Source: Azolla caroliniana
Taxonomy: Eukaryota; Polypodiophyta
Direction: 5' to 3'
Length of the DNA stretch: 64,000 bases
Assembly: GCA_043228905.1 (NCBI GenBank)
Contig: JBHGNT010000002.1
Coordinates: 21,390,001-21,454,000, forward strand
In this document: in pieces, positions 1 to 10,900 of the stretch
Layout of the letters: each line of letters begins with the position of its first letter
Position numbering within the stretch: position 1 is the stretch's first letter
The notes under the pieces: generated by a model
What the model was told of the DNA's origin: nothing
Databases searched by the model: none
The model's input: only the letters and a program-made list of their open reading frames with translations
Translations under genes and position numbers: made by a program

Positions 1-634
1 TTTCCATATCTTGTATCCAACTGGAACACAAAATTTTGCTTTTATGCATCTTTTGGATCCTTTTGCTTACTTACCATACAATACTTGGAAGTTGATGTGA
101 GGGACTTCATTTAGCCTTAAGCATGTATTCAACAACCATTTCCATGGCCATGATCTCAATGGGAAGTGGGTCGTCTCCAAGAGGAGGGTGTATGGTGTTT
201 GTTTCTTAACTTGTAGAAACATTGTAAGAAAATGTTTTTGAACATTTTCAAACTCTTTCCAAGTAGATTTAGGGATGTTACCACCCCATAGAGAAGCACC
301 AATGTCACCAAAATATTGAAAAGGTATTTCTTGAGGACCCAACACTTAATATCTCCATGATTCAAGGCCAAGATATTTGAAGCTTTCCACACATTCAAGT
401 AGGCCAGACTCATTATTGTACATAATGCATGCTTTATCTTTTTTTTGGCTCTTCACAAGCATAATCTTTGTTTTAGAGTTATTGGCCCTTAATTTAGTAT
501 GCATGCAAACTTTTTCTAATGTCATCATAAGCTTTTGTGCATCTTCTAAAGTATTTGCAAAAAACACTACATCATCTGCATATAACAAAAGCATAACGAA
601 ATAATTCCCAATTGCAACTTCTTCAACACATTCT
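1..634 (-). mobile_element. LINE-1 fragment, C-terminal part of reverse transcriptase and downstream region
   Basis: Minus-strand non-LTR retrotransposon coding sequence. The YADD catalytic motif of the reverse transcriptase is clear (frame 346-594, LLLYADDVVFFAN), followed by a thumb-like region with ESFKYLGL. Coding then continues in other frames (about 67-345) to the window edge, with frameshifts and stops, so it is dead. Its upstream half lies beyond a Copia insertion at 5774 onward, and the reading frame picks up across the insertion. This is seen in the sequence; family membership is from known LINE RT motifs. Confidence 0.85.
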
Positions 635-919
635 TGTAAAGAAATGGAGAGTGTAGATGATCTTGTGCAACGAAAGAAACTATCTTTGAGTGTGAGACAA
701 ATAGAGAGAGGGAGAGACAGATAGAGAACAAGAAGCTATATTAGAATATATGAATTATACATCCAACAGTAACTTCGTTACAAAAGGGTACCTTGGTTTA
801 AATACCAACTAACTTAGGGCAACTGTCATTTCTATTATTTACAAAACTAGCCTAACCTAGAGTGCCCATTGCTAGTGTGGAACCCGTTGCATTGAGGAAG
901 TTAGGTTTGACTCTCAACA
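635..919 (-). repeat. Copia-1 3' LTR (left copy)
   Basis: 285-bp LTR starting tgtaaagaaatgg and ending ctctcaaca. It aligns with the right LTR except for about 59 extra bases around 770-830. The element reads on the minus strand, so this is its 3' LTR. Confidence 0.9.
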
Positions 920-1117
920 TGCCCCTTCAAACACAACTTCTAGTCACCAAAAAGTTGCCTTGTTGTTTGGCTCATTTCGGTTTTTTGAATTTCTCGGTTC
1001 TATGTCTGGATGGTCGGTCAGATCGGCTTCAACTATTCTCCTTCGACCGACTGCTTTGTGCTCCTTGTTCGACTAACCTGTCTGTTCGTCTACTTAGTTC
1101 AACTTCGTGCTACTACT

Positions 1118-1760
1118 TCAACTACTCCTTTGGTTGGCTTCGATTGACTGATCAACTGTTGCATTGTATTTGTTGGTTGTTATACTCTCCCTCCAGCTCA
1201 ACAATGCGGCAATTGTTAGGCCAAGGTTCGTCATGAATTGCCTGAGCTTGTCGACTCCTAAGGCTTTTGTGAAGATGTCGGCTACCTGGAGGTTCGTGCC
1301 GATGTGTTGCAAGTCGACATCTCTAGCTTGAACGTGCTCTCGAATGAAGTGGTAGTGCACTTGATATGCTTCGTGCATGACACATGGAAGAGCCAGATGG
1401 ATACTGCTCATGTTGTCACAGTAAAGGAGAATCGGATCCTTGATGGGAACGCTCAGATCCTTCCATTTTCTTTTCAGCCAAATGGCTTCACATGTTGCAA
1501 CAACCACGCCCCTATATATTGGCTTCTGTGCTCGACAGTGTGATTGTCGGCTACTTTTTATTGCTCCAAGAGATAGCCCAACGGAGGAATCTTGAAGTCA
1601 ATTGTCTATCAGCCTTGTAGCTAGCCCAGTCTGCATATGTGTACCTTTTGAGTCGAACAATCGTGTTTGACTTATACAAGATGTCGTAATCCATCGTCCC
1701 ACCAACATACTTAAGTACTCTCTTAGCGCAATCCAGATGAATATTCTGAGGTTTTTGCAT
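1118..1760 (-). pseudogene. Copia-1 RNase H region
   Basis: Copia-type RNase H that degrades the RNA strand of the reverse-transcription hybrid. Frame 1551-1760 carries the start (VLKYVGGTMDYDILY) with an acidic residue in YADWAS. Frame 1118-1507 carries YCDNMSSIHLA, VHYHFIREHV and VADIFTKAL, the classic end of Copia pol. The two pieces are in different frames with stops between, so the product is broken. It lies directly upstream of the 3' LTR, as expected. Confidence 0.88.
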
Positions 1761-1869
1761 GAATAGCTGCGGTCGGGTCGTGTGATGGTAAGATAGATTA
1801 AGCTACCGATTAGCTAACGATATTGAGTCAGAATCAAGCTTGAGGTTTCGATTGAGAGGGGTTGACACA

Positions 1870-2720
1870 AGTTTGCATTCAATCATCCTGAACTTGTAGA
1901 GCAAGTTGAGGATGTAGTGCCTTTGAGAGATCATTATCCCAACTGGTGTCCGAATTACTTCTATACCCAAGGAAGCAATGAAGCTCCTTCATGTCCTTCA
2001 TTTCAATTCGGCTAAGCAGGAGGGTTTTGACCTTATGGCCTCTGATTACTAGATCATCCACATAAAGGATGATGACAATCAAGTTGTCGGCGTTGCTTCA
2101 TACGTAGAGGAAGTTGTCTGACTTTGACATTTGGAAGCCAATTTGATGAAGATACTGAGTAATCTTCAATGTCGAGCACACGGTGTTTGCTTGAGTCCAT
2201 ACAACAACTTCTTGAGTCGGTAGACTGAGGTCGAATGGGTGGTTGATTCGAAACCAGGTGGTTGTATCATAAACACCTCCTCTTCTAATTTGCCTTGAAG
2301 AAAGGCGTTCTTTACATCCATTTGGTGGAGGTGTCACCCTCTAGCATCTGCGAGTGCAATGACTATCTGAACAATCATCATCTTCGCCACTGGGCCAAAG
2401 GTTTCCTCATAATCAACCCCATGTGTCTACGAGTACCCTTTCGCAACAAGTCGAGCCTTATATCGATTGATAGTGCCATCTGTGTTGTGCTTCACCTTGT
2501 ATATCCACAAGCATCTGATTGCCTTTTGGTGGGGTGAAGAGGGGATGAGGTTCCATGTCTCGTTCTTGAAGAGTGCTTGCATCTCCTTTTTCATCGCTTC
2601 GATCCATCGTAGGTCCTTAACAACTTCGGAAAAAAATTCCGGCTCTCACATTGTCACCACCTTCATCATAAAGGCATAGTGATATGCCATGTAGTCATCG
2701 TAGTCGAATCAGTTGACCGG
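1870..2720 (-). pseudogene. Copia-1 reverse transcriptase
   Basis: Decayed Copia RT. Recognisable pieces read on the minus strand include an Ala-Phe-Leu-Gln-Gly segment near 2310, YMIQPPGF near 2250, a LYGLK-like segment near 2190 and the catalytic ILYVDDLVI near 2050. Multiple stops and frameshifts interrupt it, for example within 2080-2340. It sits between integrase and RNase H as in all Ty1/Copia elements. Confidence 0.87.
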
Positions 2721-3042
2721 GTTTCTCTCTCTAGTGGAGCGACAAAGTTTCTCATTTGCAATGACTGTTACTTTCTTTACTTCATTTGTCCGGATAATCT
2801 AAGCATCAAGGAATTCGAACTCACTATCGAGTGAGTGACTCAATTGGTTGTCATCTGGATCTTCGTACTCCGGCATTTTGGCCTTTCCTTTGTCCATCTT
2901 CGGACTTGGCCAAGATGTGCTTTGGTTGCTCGGAGGCTCTTTGTGGCCCACTGAACCTGGTCATGATCAGACTTTCTTTGAACATATGCCTCAGTTGATC
3001 TTTGTCTTCTATCTCTTGGTCGGCTGAGTTTGGATCGACTAG

Positions 3043-3341
3043 GGTTGGAGTCGAAGTTGTCTCTAGTTCATACCAGGATGACGACTCGTTGAAAACGACG
3101 CCCCGATTCACTCAAACTTTCTGGGTAGATAGGTTATAGCACTTGTACCCCTTTTGTTCGAGTGAGGACCCTATGAGGATACATTTCTTCGTTGGAGCCG
3201 AACTTGTCTCTAGTTCATACCATGTTGACGACTCGTCGAAAATGATGTCCCGATTCACTGGAACTTTCCGGGTAGATGGGTTATAGAACTTGTACCCCTT
3301 TTGTTCGAGTGAGTACCCTATGAGGATACATTTCTTCGACT
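3043..3341 (-). repeat. Internal tandem duplication of about 148 bp in Copia-1
   Basis: Two head-to-tail copies, about 3043-3190 and 3193-3341, share long blocks such as gtctctagttcatacca, gggtagat.ggttata and cctatgaggatacatttctt. They code for the linker between integrase and RT (an FxESSxWYELE segment occurs in each). The copies differ at many sites, so the duplication is not recent. Confidence 0.85.
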
Positions 3342-3581
3342 TAGGATTGAGCTTCTATCGCTTTTGTTGGGAATATGTACATAAGAAATTGAGAATATCC
3401 TGACGTCGGATAAATACAACTTCTATCCATAGAACTTCTCATGAGGGGTTACGTCATGTACCACGAAGGTTGTACACCTATTCATGAGGTAGACGACTGT
3501 GTTAGCTGATTCTACCCTACGATTTCGGTAGGTTCTTTTCGTTCATCATTGCCCTTGCCACCTCCACTATGTGCGATTCTT

Positions 3582-4150
3582 TCATTCGGCTACTCCATTA
3601 TGTTGAGATGTGTGTCTACAGGTAAATTCTCGTCGAATTCCTTCCTTCCGAAGATAGGCTATAAATTCATCTGAGAAGTACTCTTTTTCTTCGTCCGATC
3701 GAAGGCATCGAACATGCCAACCTGCTGATTTTTTTACTTCATTTTTTAAGGTTTGGAAGTGTTTGAACACTTCGTTCTTTTGCCGCATAGGATAAATCCA
3801 GGTGTGCCTGGAGAATTCATTGATGAATGTGACTTAGTATGTGGTTGTTTGGCTTGGTCCCCATACATTTGAATGTATTACATCCAAGATCCCTTTACTT
3901 ACGTTCCTCTCTTTTGGGAACGATTGTTGATGTTGCTTTCCGAATTGGCAAGCTTCACACACTCTGGTAATCTCCTTCTCTATAAAAATGGGGAGTCTGT
4001 TGACAACTCCTTTCGACTTCATGCCCTTGAGCTTCTGGAGATTGATGTAGCAGCCTAATTCTTTTGTGCCACAATTCCAAGTCGGTGCCGACTTTGAGGC
4101 CTTTCGCGAACATGGCTAACTTCACTTCGTTTGACTCAAGGATGAACATT
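3582..4150 (-). pseudogene. Copia-1 integrase (zinc-binding and core regions)
   Basis: The GAG-pre-integrase/HHCC region reads around 3834-4149 (ELWHKRI, then CEACQFGKQHQQSFP). The core's second half reads at 3582-3788 with LRSDEEKEYFSDEF and SQHNGVAE, the usual Copia surroundings of the second catalytic Asp and the Glu. Integrase inserts the cDNA into the genome. The segments are in different frames and the core is incomplete. Confidence 0.88.
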
Positions 4151-4391
4151 CGACCTTCATTTCAACCGCAAGCAATGAGTCGACCTTCCTTCTCAATAAA
4201 GCACCCGTCATGACTGAATCATATTGGCATGACTTGTTCTACAATCTGGCCGATCGAGACCAGAATTTTCATGATGGTCGGGACATGCAAATCGTTTTGA
4301 GGTAGGTTTGTTTGCCGATATTCCCGAATGGGACATTTCCGACATGCTGAATGGGATGAGCCGTGACATCCTCAGTTTCGATATAGCCGAG

Positions 4392-4610
4392 TCAATCAGG
4401 CTTTCTCAACTCTCGGAACCGATCTTCGTGAGACGTCATGTGATTGGATGCTCCAGAGTAGACAAACCATACATTGTCTGAAGAAGAGGTGTTGGTCGAA
4501 CTCTGTGCCAACATCGAGTGTGCTTTATGCCTCATTACGAACATTCTGCCATGATTGTCATAATCGAAATTCGTGGCATAGTTCGTGAGTTGTTGGATGG
4601 TTGAAGCCAA
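4392..4610 (-). pseudogene. Copia-1 aspartic protease, catalytic Asp lost
   Basis: The frame contains WFVYSGASNHMTSHEDRF, which matches the Copia protease signature with DSGAS at its centre. The catalytic aspartate is a tyrosine here (plus-strand codon 4458-4460). The protease normally cleaves the gag-pol polyprotein, so this copy cannot mature its own products. It lies directly downstream of the zinc knuckle. Confidence 0.85.
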
Positions 4611-4619
4611 CCCTTGTTT

Positions 4620-5443
4620 CTTCTTTCAACACTCCTCTTCATAGTGACCGAGTTTTCCACAGTACCCGCATTCAATCAGGCAGTTTTAGCAATTTGGTCC
4701 GACATGATGGCTCCCCCTTTTGCTGAACTCCCTTGGTGTGTTTTTGGCCTCTTGCCAATAGTGGAAGTTGTGCTCTCAGGTTGGCCAACCATGTCAGCCT
4801 CATCCGTCTTGGCCGGATCCTCTTTCCTCCTCTGACTGGCAGTAGAGCAACTTACCATCTAGTGCATTACTCCTTGGTTGGACATGATTTTCTTCAACCA
4901 ACAGTATCGACTGAAGGTTGAAAAATGAGGGAGGATTCTCCCTTACAAGGATGGCTGATCTGATTGTGCCGAATCGTGGTGCCAAGTCACCGAGGCATAT
5001 CTGGATCATTTTGTCGTTGTCGATGCTGACATTTATAGATCCGAGGGCGTTGCACAACTCCTTGATCTTCAATGTGTAACTGGTGATTAACATATCCCTT
5101 TGTTGAATATTGTTCAACTCTTGACGGAGTTGAAGCTTGTGTGCGGCCATGTTGGCTGCAAAAATCTTCTTGAGGTTGCCCCAAGCTTCGTTTGGCATTT
5201 TTGCCTCTTGAATATAGCGTAGCGTGTGATCATGGACACATGATGCTAGACAATACAACACATGACTTGCTGCTCACTCCCATGTTGAGTAGTCAACATG
5301 TGTCAGGTTGGGTTGATTTTCTTGCGCTCCTTCAATGTAACACCAATAGCCTTCGCCGACAAGGTATTGGTGCATCTTGTATTCCCAAGATGCAAAGTTC
5401 TTCTTTATTGAGTAGGAAGAGCGCTTCCCATTTGAGTGTTCAT
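4620..5443 (-). pseudogene. Copia-1 gag with zinc knuckle
   Basis: The gag start reads MNTQMGS from the minus-strand ATG at 5443. A frameshift follows, then WEYKMHQYLVGEGYW and a long clean frame (4800-5261) with NEAWGNLKKIF and KLQLRQELNNI, typical of the UBN2/Copia gag fold. A CCHC zinc knuckle (CGYCGKLGHYEEEC) lies at about 4629-4672 and is followed by a stop. Gag would form the particle and bind RNA. It is broken by at least one frameshift near 5400 and by stops near 4625. Confidence 0.88.
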
Positions 5444-5529
5444 GTTGTAGTTCTTCTTTATTGTTGAGGCAATTTTATTTTATCGTCGGCGTGTAACACA
5501 ACACAGTTGAGCATGTTTTGATCAGACTA

Positions 5530-5547
5530 CCACACCCTTTGATACCA
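5530..5547 (-). other. Copia-1 primer-binding site (initiator Met-tRNA)
   Basis: On the minus strand TGGTATCA begins immediately after the 5' LTR. It matches the complement of the initiator methionine tRNA 3' end, the usual primer of plant Copia elements. Confidence 0.85.
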
Positions 5548-5773
5548 TGTCAAGAAATGGAGAGTGTAGGTGATATTGTGCAGCGAAAGGAAATTGTGTT
5601 TGAGTGTGAGACGAACAGAGAGAGGGAGAGACAAACAAAGAACAAGAAGCTATATTACAAAATATGAATTATACATCCAACAATGTACTATTTACAAAAT
5701 TAGCCTGAACCTAGAGTGTCCGTTGCTAGTGTGAAAGCCATTGCATAGGCGAAGTTGGGTTTGACTCTCAACA
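5548..5773 (-). repeat. Copia-1 5' LTR (right copy)
   Basis: 226-bp LTR starting tgtcaagaaatgg and ending ctctcaaca. It matches 635-919 with scattered substitutions and an internal deletion of about 59 bp. The PBS lies on its left side, so the element is transcribed leftward. Confidence 0.9.
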
Positions 5774-6283
5774 CTTCCTTTACATACTTGGCAACCATTT
5801 CTTCCAATTCATCAATGCATAGACCAAATAGAGTTTGTGAGAGTGGGCATCCTTGCTTAACACCAATAATGCTATTAAAAAAGTCTAAAAGTCTATCGCT
5901 CATACACACAACATATAACCTTCTCATAGATTCGGGAAATTGCAAGCATATATTCACTTGGCACCTCGAGTTCTTCCATTCACCTCTAAATATGCTCATG
6001 AGGTAGCATATAAAAAGCTTTCTTGAAGTTTACGAAGCAACAATATAAACATTTACCTCTAAGGTGAATTTCTTCCATTAATACTCGAATGGTGACAAGG
6101 TGATCAATGGTGCTATGGAGTTTTCGAAAGTCAACTTGTCCATAAACTCTCTTACCATTTCTTTTAGCTCATGCATATATATTTGATTCCCTTATACATC
6201 CAAATAGTTTTGCGATTAGCGAGCCAACCATGATGGTTCGATAGTTGTTTACATTATTTACATTTTCACCTTTATGTAAACCA
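5774..6283 (-). mobile_element. LINE-1 fragment, reverse transcriptase N-terminal half
   Basis: The same LINE as at 1-634. Minus-strand pieces include NNYRTIMVGSLIAKLFG (near 6200), a CCFVNFKKAF segment (near 6030) holding the first RT motif, and GVKQGCPLSQTLFGLCIDELE (about 5815-5880). The frame runs into the Copia-1 boundary at 5774 and resumes at 634. Stops and frameshifts show it is not functional. Confidence 0.87.
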
Positions 6284-6746
6284 ATTTGTAACTAACAAAC
6301 GACAACAGTTTGGTTTGAACCGAACTGAACCACGAAACCACGACTTAATGGTTTAAAGAGTTCGGTTCAGGTTTGGGTGTTTTTGAAGGGTTCAGTTCGG
6401 TTTCAACAGCTAGAAACCGCGGTTTAAACGAGTTAACAATTTTTTATTTTTAAATTTTGAAAAAAAAATTAAAAAATTGTTTTAAAACAATCTTTTCATT
6501 TTCATGCCGTATTCTCCATTTTATTAAAATTTTTAAAACTTAAATAATGAAATATTTTAAATTTTGACCTAAGTTGAAAATCGAAACCGAACCACGAAAC
6601 CGCGGTTTTATTGGTTTAATGGCTTAACGGTTTGATTTTTTTTTAATGGTTCAGTTTAACGGTTTCGTGGTTCGGCACCAATTTCAAACCGGTTCGGTTT
6701 TGACCCTCTCGAACCGAACTGAACCATTGCTTATTGTTATTTGTAA
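6284..6746. mobile_element. hAT-like MITE (447 bp) with 8-bp target duplication
   Basis: The element spans 6292-6738 between direct repeats atttgtaa at 6284-6291 and 6739-6746. LINE coding sequence resumes on both sides, so the insertion limits are supported independently. Both ends are rich in GGTTCGGTTC-type motifs in inverted orientation (tttgaaccgaactgaacc on the left, gaaccgaactgaacc near the right end), giving an imperfect inverted-repeat structure. The middle is AT-rich and has no coding potential. An 8-bp duplication and short non-coding body fit a non-autonomous hAT element. Confidence 0.75.
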
Positions 6747-7240
6747 GCCAATCGCACAACATACCATGTTGCAATGCATGATTATAAACATATCCATGCA
6801 TGTGCTTCCTTCCCATCCATTTGAGCATTTCAACCTTTCTACATTAAAGATCACTTGCTTTCAAGAGGCCAAATTCTTAAGTCCTATGTATATACATCTT
6901 CAATTGTAAAGAAGGGAGACATACATAAAAGAGAACCATAACACATCATCTTTCCAGCAAGAGATAGCTCATATAAATTCTTGTAATGCATAAACAAGTC
7001 AAGAAGAGTTAATTCACCATAACTCTTAACATGTTTCTTTTTTCGCTTTTCCCAAAATTTAGCACATGCATGTGCTTTCTCTTGCATTTGGAGAAATCGT
7101 TGAGTAACTCCACATATTCTTCTCTTTCTTTCTTTGAATAAGCCACTCATGCAGACGTTTTCGGTAATTTTTATTGTCTACATCGAAAATCATTAAGGCA
7201 CGTTCGAGCTTCATGACATTCTTTATCAAACCAAATATAT
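6747..7240 (-). mobile_element. LINE-1 fragment upstream of the RT domain
   Basis: Coding-like minus-strand sequence of the region just before the RT: frame 6884-7150 (ERKRRICGV..., VKSYGELTLLDLFMHYKNLYE), preceded near 7200 by a lysine-rich helix-like segment, and 6747-6828 (HALQHGMLCDW). It is colinear with the RT after removal of the MITE. The upstream LINE limit is near 7240, where coding similarity can no longer be followed. Confidence 0.7.
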
Positions 7241-7626
7241 ATATATTTTCTTCTTGAAACTACAGTTCATGGTGCATTTCCAAGATATGTATGTGTGTTT
7301 AGTCGAAATGTTGTCCTCGGCCGAAGCCAGCCTATCGTAATCTAGGCCAGTACAGTGGTAGTTTCCAGAGCGCATGTCCGTCCGGGCAGGGGTATGTCAG
7401 GTAATTCTAATTTCTATTCATGATCATGAGCTTCTTCATAACTCACTTATAATTCATTCCTTCATTCATGGGGAATAATAAGAAGAAGATAAAAGAAAGA
7501 AAGCCATAGCCAAGAAGAAAGAAGAAGCAGAAGAGGCAGAGCAGAGCAGAGCATATTACTGTTCCATCCATTCTACAGTAGTCTCTTTCTTCTTCTTCTT
7601 CTTTTGTTTTCATAACTCTTCCAGCC
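7241..7626. other. Upstream region of the ABCG7-type gene
   Basis: No coding sequence. It holds purine-rich runs (gaagaagataaaag, about 7485-7550) and a pyrimidine run (ttcttcttcttcttc, about 7588-7605) close to the start codon, a common look for plant 5' leaders. No convincing TATA box was found. Confidence 0.4.
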
Positions 7627-7924
7627 ATGCCAGCTGCAGGGCTCATAGCTGCTGTGGCAGGAACTCTTGCTCTCAGTCTCCTCAGCCTCAAGAAACACCA
7701 CAGCCACCATATCACTCATGATGATGAAGAAGAAGAAGTAGAAGGAGAAGAAGGAGAAGGAGAAGGAGGTGTGGAAGTGGAAATGGAAATGGAGGATGAT
7801 GGAACAGGGCTTCTTGATGTAATCCAAGCTCAGGGCCGTGGCAGTGCCAATGTTGTCAGAACCAGAGCTGTTGACTTGCGATGGCACGATCTTAACTGCG
7901 TCATGTTGGACACAACAGGAAAGA

Positions 7925-7964
<40 letters not shown>

Positions 7965-10900
7965 GAGAGTTTCTGATGGCACGACCTTTCTCTGTATCGT
8001 AATCTATCTATACCTATATCTATATATGTAAGCATTCATTCCAGCTATTATGCATCCATGGCAAGAGTTTCTCTTTCCCTGTTCCGGTGAGTCTTTGCCT
8101 AGGAATCATATGTGTCTCCTTTCCCAGCACCTTCTTTTATCTTCTTATATATTGAGGCTCTTGGCACATTGGAGGAAAAAAGCATGAAATGAACCTCTAC
8201 TGGATTATCATTTATCTTATCCATACATCAGTATACACATATTGATAAGGCATATTTTGTAGCATGCCTGCAAAATTTCACAATACCATTCTTCTTATGT
8301 TTCAAACTCTTGCAACTGTGAAGAGAGAAATGGTGTGCTGAGGAGGATTGAAAGAAATGTGATAACAGTGAAAGATGAATTGATGCTTAACACTAAGGAG
8401 TCCTGGTCAGCTATGATAATAATCTTAAAGAAATTTTCTGCTATCACAAAATTGCGAAATGACACATAGAGACACTTAATACAGCTATGATGTCTGGAAA
8501 AAAGTACAATTATTTATAAAAGTATAAACCATATCTTATGTGTGTGCTTGTGTTTGAAAATTTTGATGACAGATAAAACATTTACTAAAAGATCTTGTTG
8601 GAGAGGCGAAGTCTGGACGTCTACTGGCTATCATGGGGCCATCTGGCTCAGGGAAGACCACACTTCTAAACGTGTTAGCTGGCCAGGTTTCTGCATCATC
8701 TCGACTTATGCTTACCGGCCATCTTTACATCAATGGCAAGGCACTGTCTTCATCATCCCCCTCATTAGCGTACAAGTATGCATGCTTCATATCCTAACAA
8801 CCCAGCATCATCTTTATTTCCAAGTAAAAGTTAAGACTATTGTTTGAAAAAAAATTGGCGGAGCTTTTTAGGGCTGCGTATGTGAGGCAAGAAGATATAT
8901 TCTTCTCCCAGCTCACTGTGAGAGAGACTCTCTCTCTTGCCGCCGAGCTTCAGCTACCAAGATCTCTAGCAAGTGAGGAGAGAACGAAGTATGTAGATAC
9001 TATACTTCATCGCTTGGGGCTGGTAATGTAGTGATTTATGTGCTTTCAACCGAATAAATTGATGGGATATAAGCAACAACGAGCTGCTTGTATGGAACTG
9101 ATAATATGTTGTTCTCTCTGGGGTATAGATTACTTGTGCAGAGACGCGTGTTGGTGATGCGAAAGTTCGAGGCATAAGTGGTGGAGAAAAGAAGAGATTA
9201 TCAATAGCTTGTGAGCTCATTGCAAGTCCTTCTGTGATTTTCGCTGATGAACCAACAACTGGTGAACTTTATTCCGTGCTTGTATTTTCTAGTTTGACTT
9301 CATGCAATCTATACATTGATGTCATCATATTATGATGATACACTTCTATTTATTGTTTTGCTATTATTAGAGGCGTCTCTCTCAATCCATTGTGTGGGAC
9401 AGGGTTGGATGCTTTTCAAGCAGAAAGAGTCATGGAAACTCTCCAAAACCTTGCAAAAGATGGACATACAGTTGTTTGTTCAATACACCAACCAAGGGGA
9501 TCCATTTTTACGAAGTTTGATGATATAATACTGCTCGCACAGGGTTCTCTTGTATATGGAGGTCCAGCTAAGGATGATGCTATATCCTACTTTTCTGATA
9601 TTGGGTAGGTTTTCATTCTGTGTACTTGGAACTCTACATTGTTTGGAAGTGGTATAGGAAATAAGAAATTGGTTCAATGTGAGTTTTTCCAAGAAAAGGT
9701 ATGAATTCGCATATGCTTGGTGTTGTGAAGAATGTAGAGTATGATCCTAGTAGCGGTCAAAGCAGAAGTAGATGGTATGGAAATTGATTGATGGCAAGAT
9801 ATATTTCTTCTGCATTTTATGTTCACCAGTTCCTGAAATAGTGGATGAGATATAATTTACCAGTGACTTGTACCCATGGGCTGTGGCTGACGCTGTATAC
9901 ATACATGCCAAATGAGCCAATGATAAAAATTGGAGTGAAACTCTGTTTGATTTCTGAACAGTTCTGTTTATTCTATTGCTGAAGCTATATATGTATTAAA
10001 AATGTTAGTCAAAGTGAGGTTGGGAGAGAAAAGATGGATAGTAGCATCACGTGGAGGCTGAACCTAACATAATGGAATAAAACTGATACACCCATTATCC
10101 ATTAGTTCCACTTCTGAGTGCCAAATTTCACTGAAAAATAATCTAAAATGTGTTGAAATTAAATTAAAAAGAAATGTCCTAAGACAGTAGTACATGATTA
10201 TTAAGTTCATGCAGAAACATACAATGTTTTCTTTGGTTTCTTTGATGTAATGGACACAAGAGAGCGAGTGATTGAGTGGTTGGTTTATGCATAAGGAAAC
10301 AGTCACCCTTGCCCAGACCATGTGAATCCAGCGGAGTTTTTTGCGGACTTGATATCCATTGATTATAGCTCATCTGAAAATGAAGATTTAACTCAAAAGC
10401 GTTTGCAGCATTTGGTTCAAGCCTTTAAAGAACACAGAATCAATGTAAATGGCGAGTTTAGTGATAAAGTAGTTGCCAAACCTCGAAGAATAGCTAAAGA
10501 TGATGCTACAGTAAAAAAGGCACGATCAAAACATGACAAAGTAGGTTGGTGGAAACAATTTCGGTTGTTGCTGAAACGTGCATGGCTTCAGGTTTGCCAT
10601 AAATTTATAAGTATTTTTCATTTCTTATTTGTGACTTTATGCATACTTTTTCGTTATCTTTCTTGTGTTTTTAATATTTTTACTGAAGTTTTCTATTACA
10701 CAGACCATTAGAGATGGTCCTATGAATAAAGTTCGTGCGAAAATGTCGATCTCATCGGCACTTATTTTCGGATCGATTTTCTGGAGGATGGGATTTTTGC
10801 AGACTGCAATTCAAGATAGGATGGGTCTTCTTCAGGTTCTCCTTCGATATTTGCATTGCTTGAATGTCAAAATGTTTGTTTGGTGAAAATTAAAAACCCT

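Larger units (their letters stand above)
635..5773 (-). mobile_element. Copia-1 LTR retrotransposon, nested in the LINE
   Basis: Nearly full-length Ty1/Copia element on the minus strand. LTRs lie at 635-919 and 5548-5773 (both TG...CA). A primer-binding site complementary to initiator Met-tRNA abuts the 5' LTR (tttgatacca ending at 5547) and a polypurine tract (minus strand, GAAGGGG) abuts the 3' LTR near 920. Domains run gag, zinc knuckle, protease, integrase, RT, RNase H, the Copia order. Flanks attct (630-634) and cttcc (5774-5778) are a degenerate 5-bp target duplication. Many stops, frameshifts and a lost protease aspartate make it defective. Confidence 0.93.

Noticed and set aside
862-1236. 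Plus-strand open frame of 124 codons
   Set aside because: Antisense of Copia-1 RNase H and 3' LTR; no known domain.
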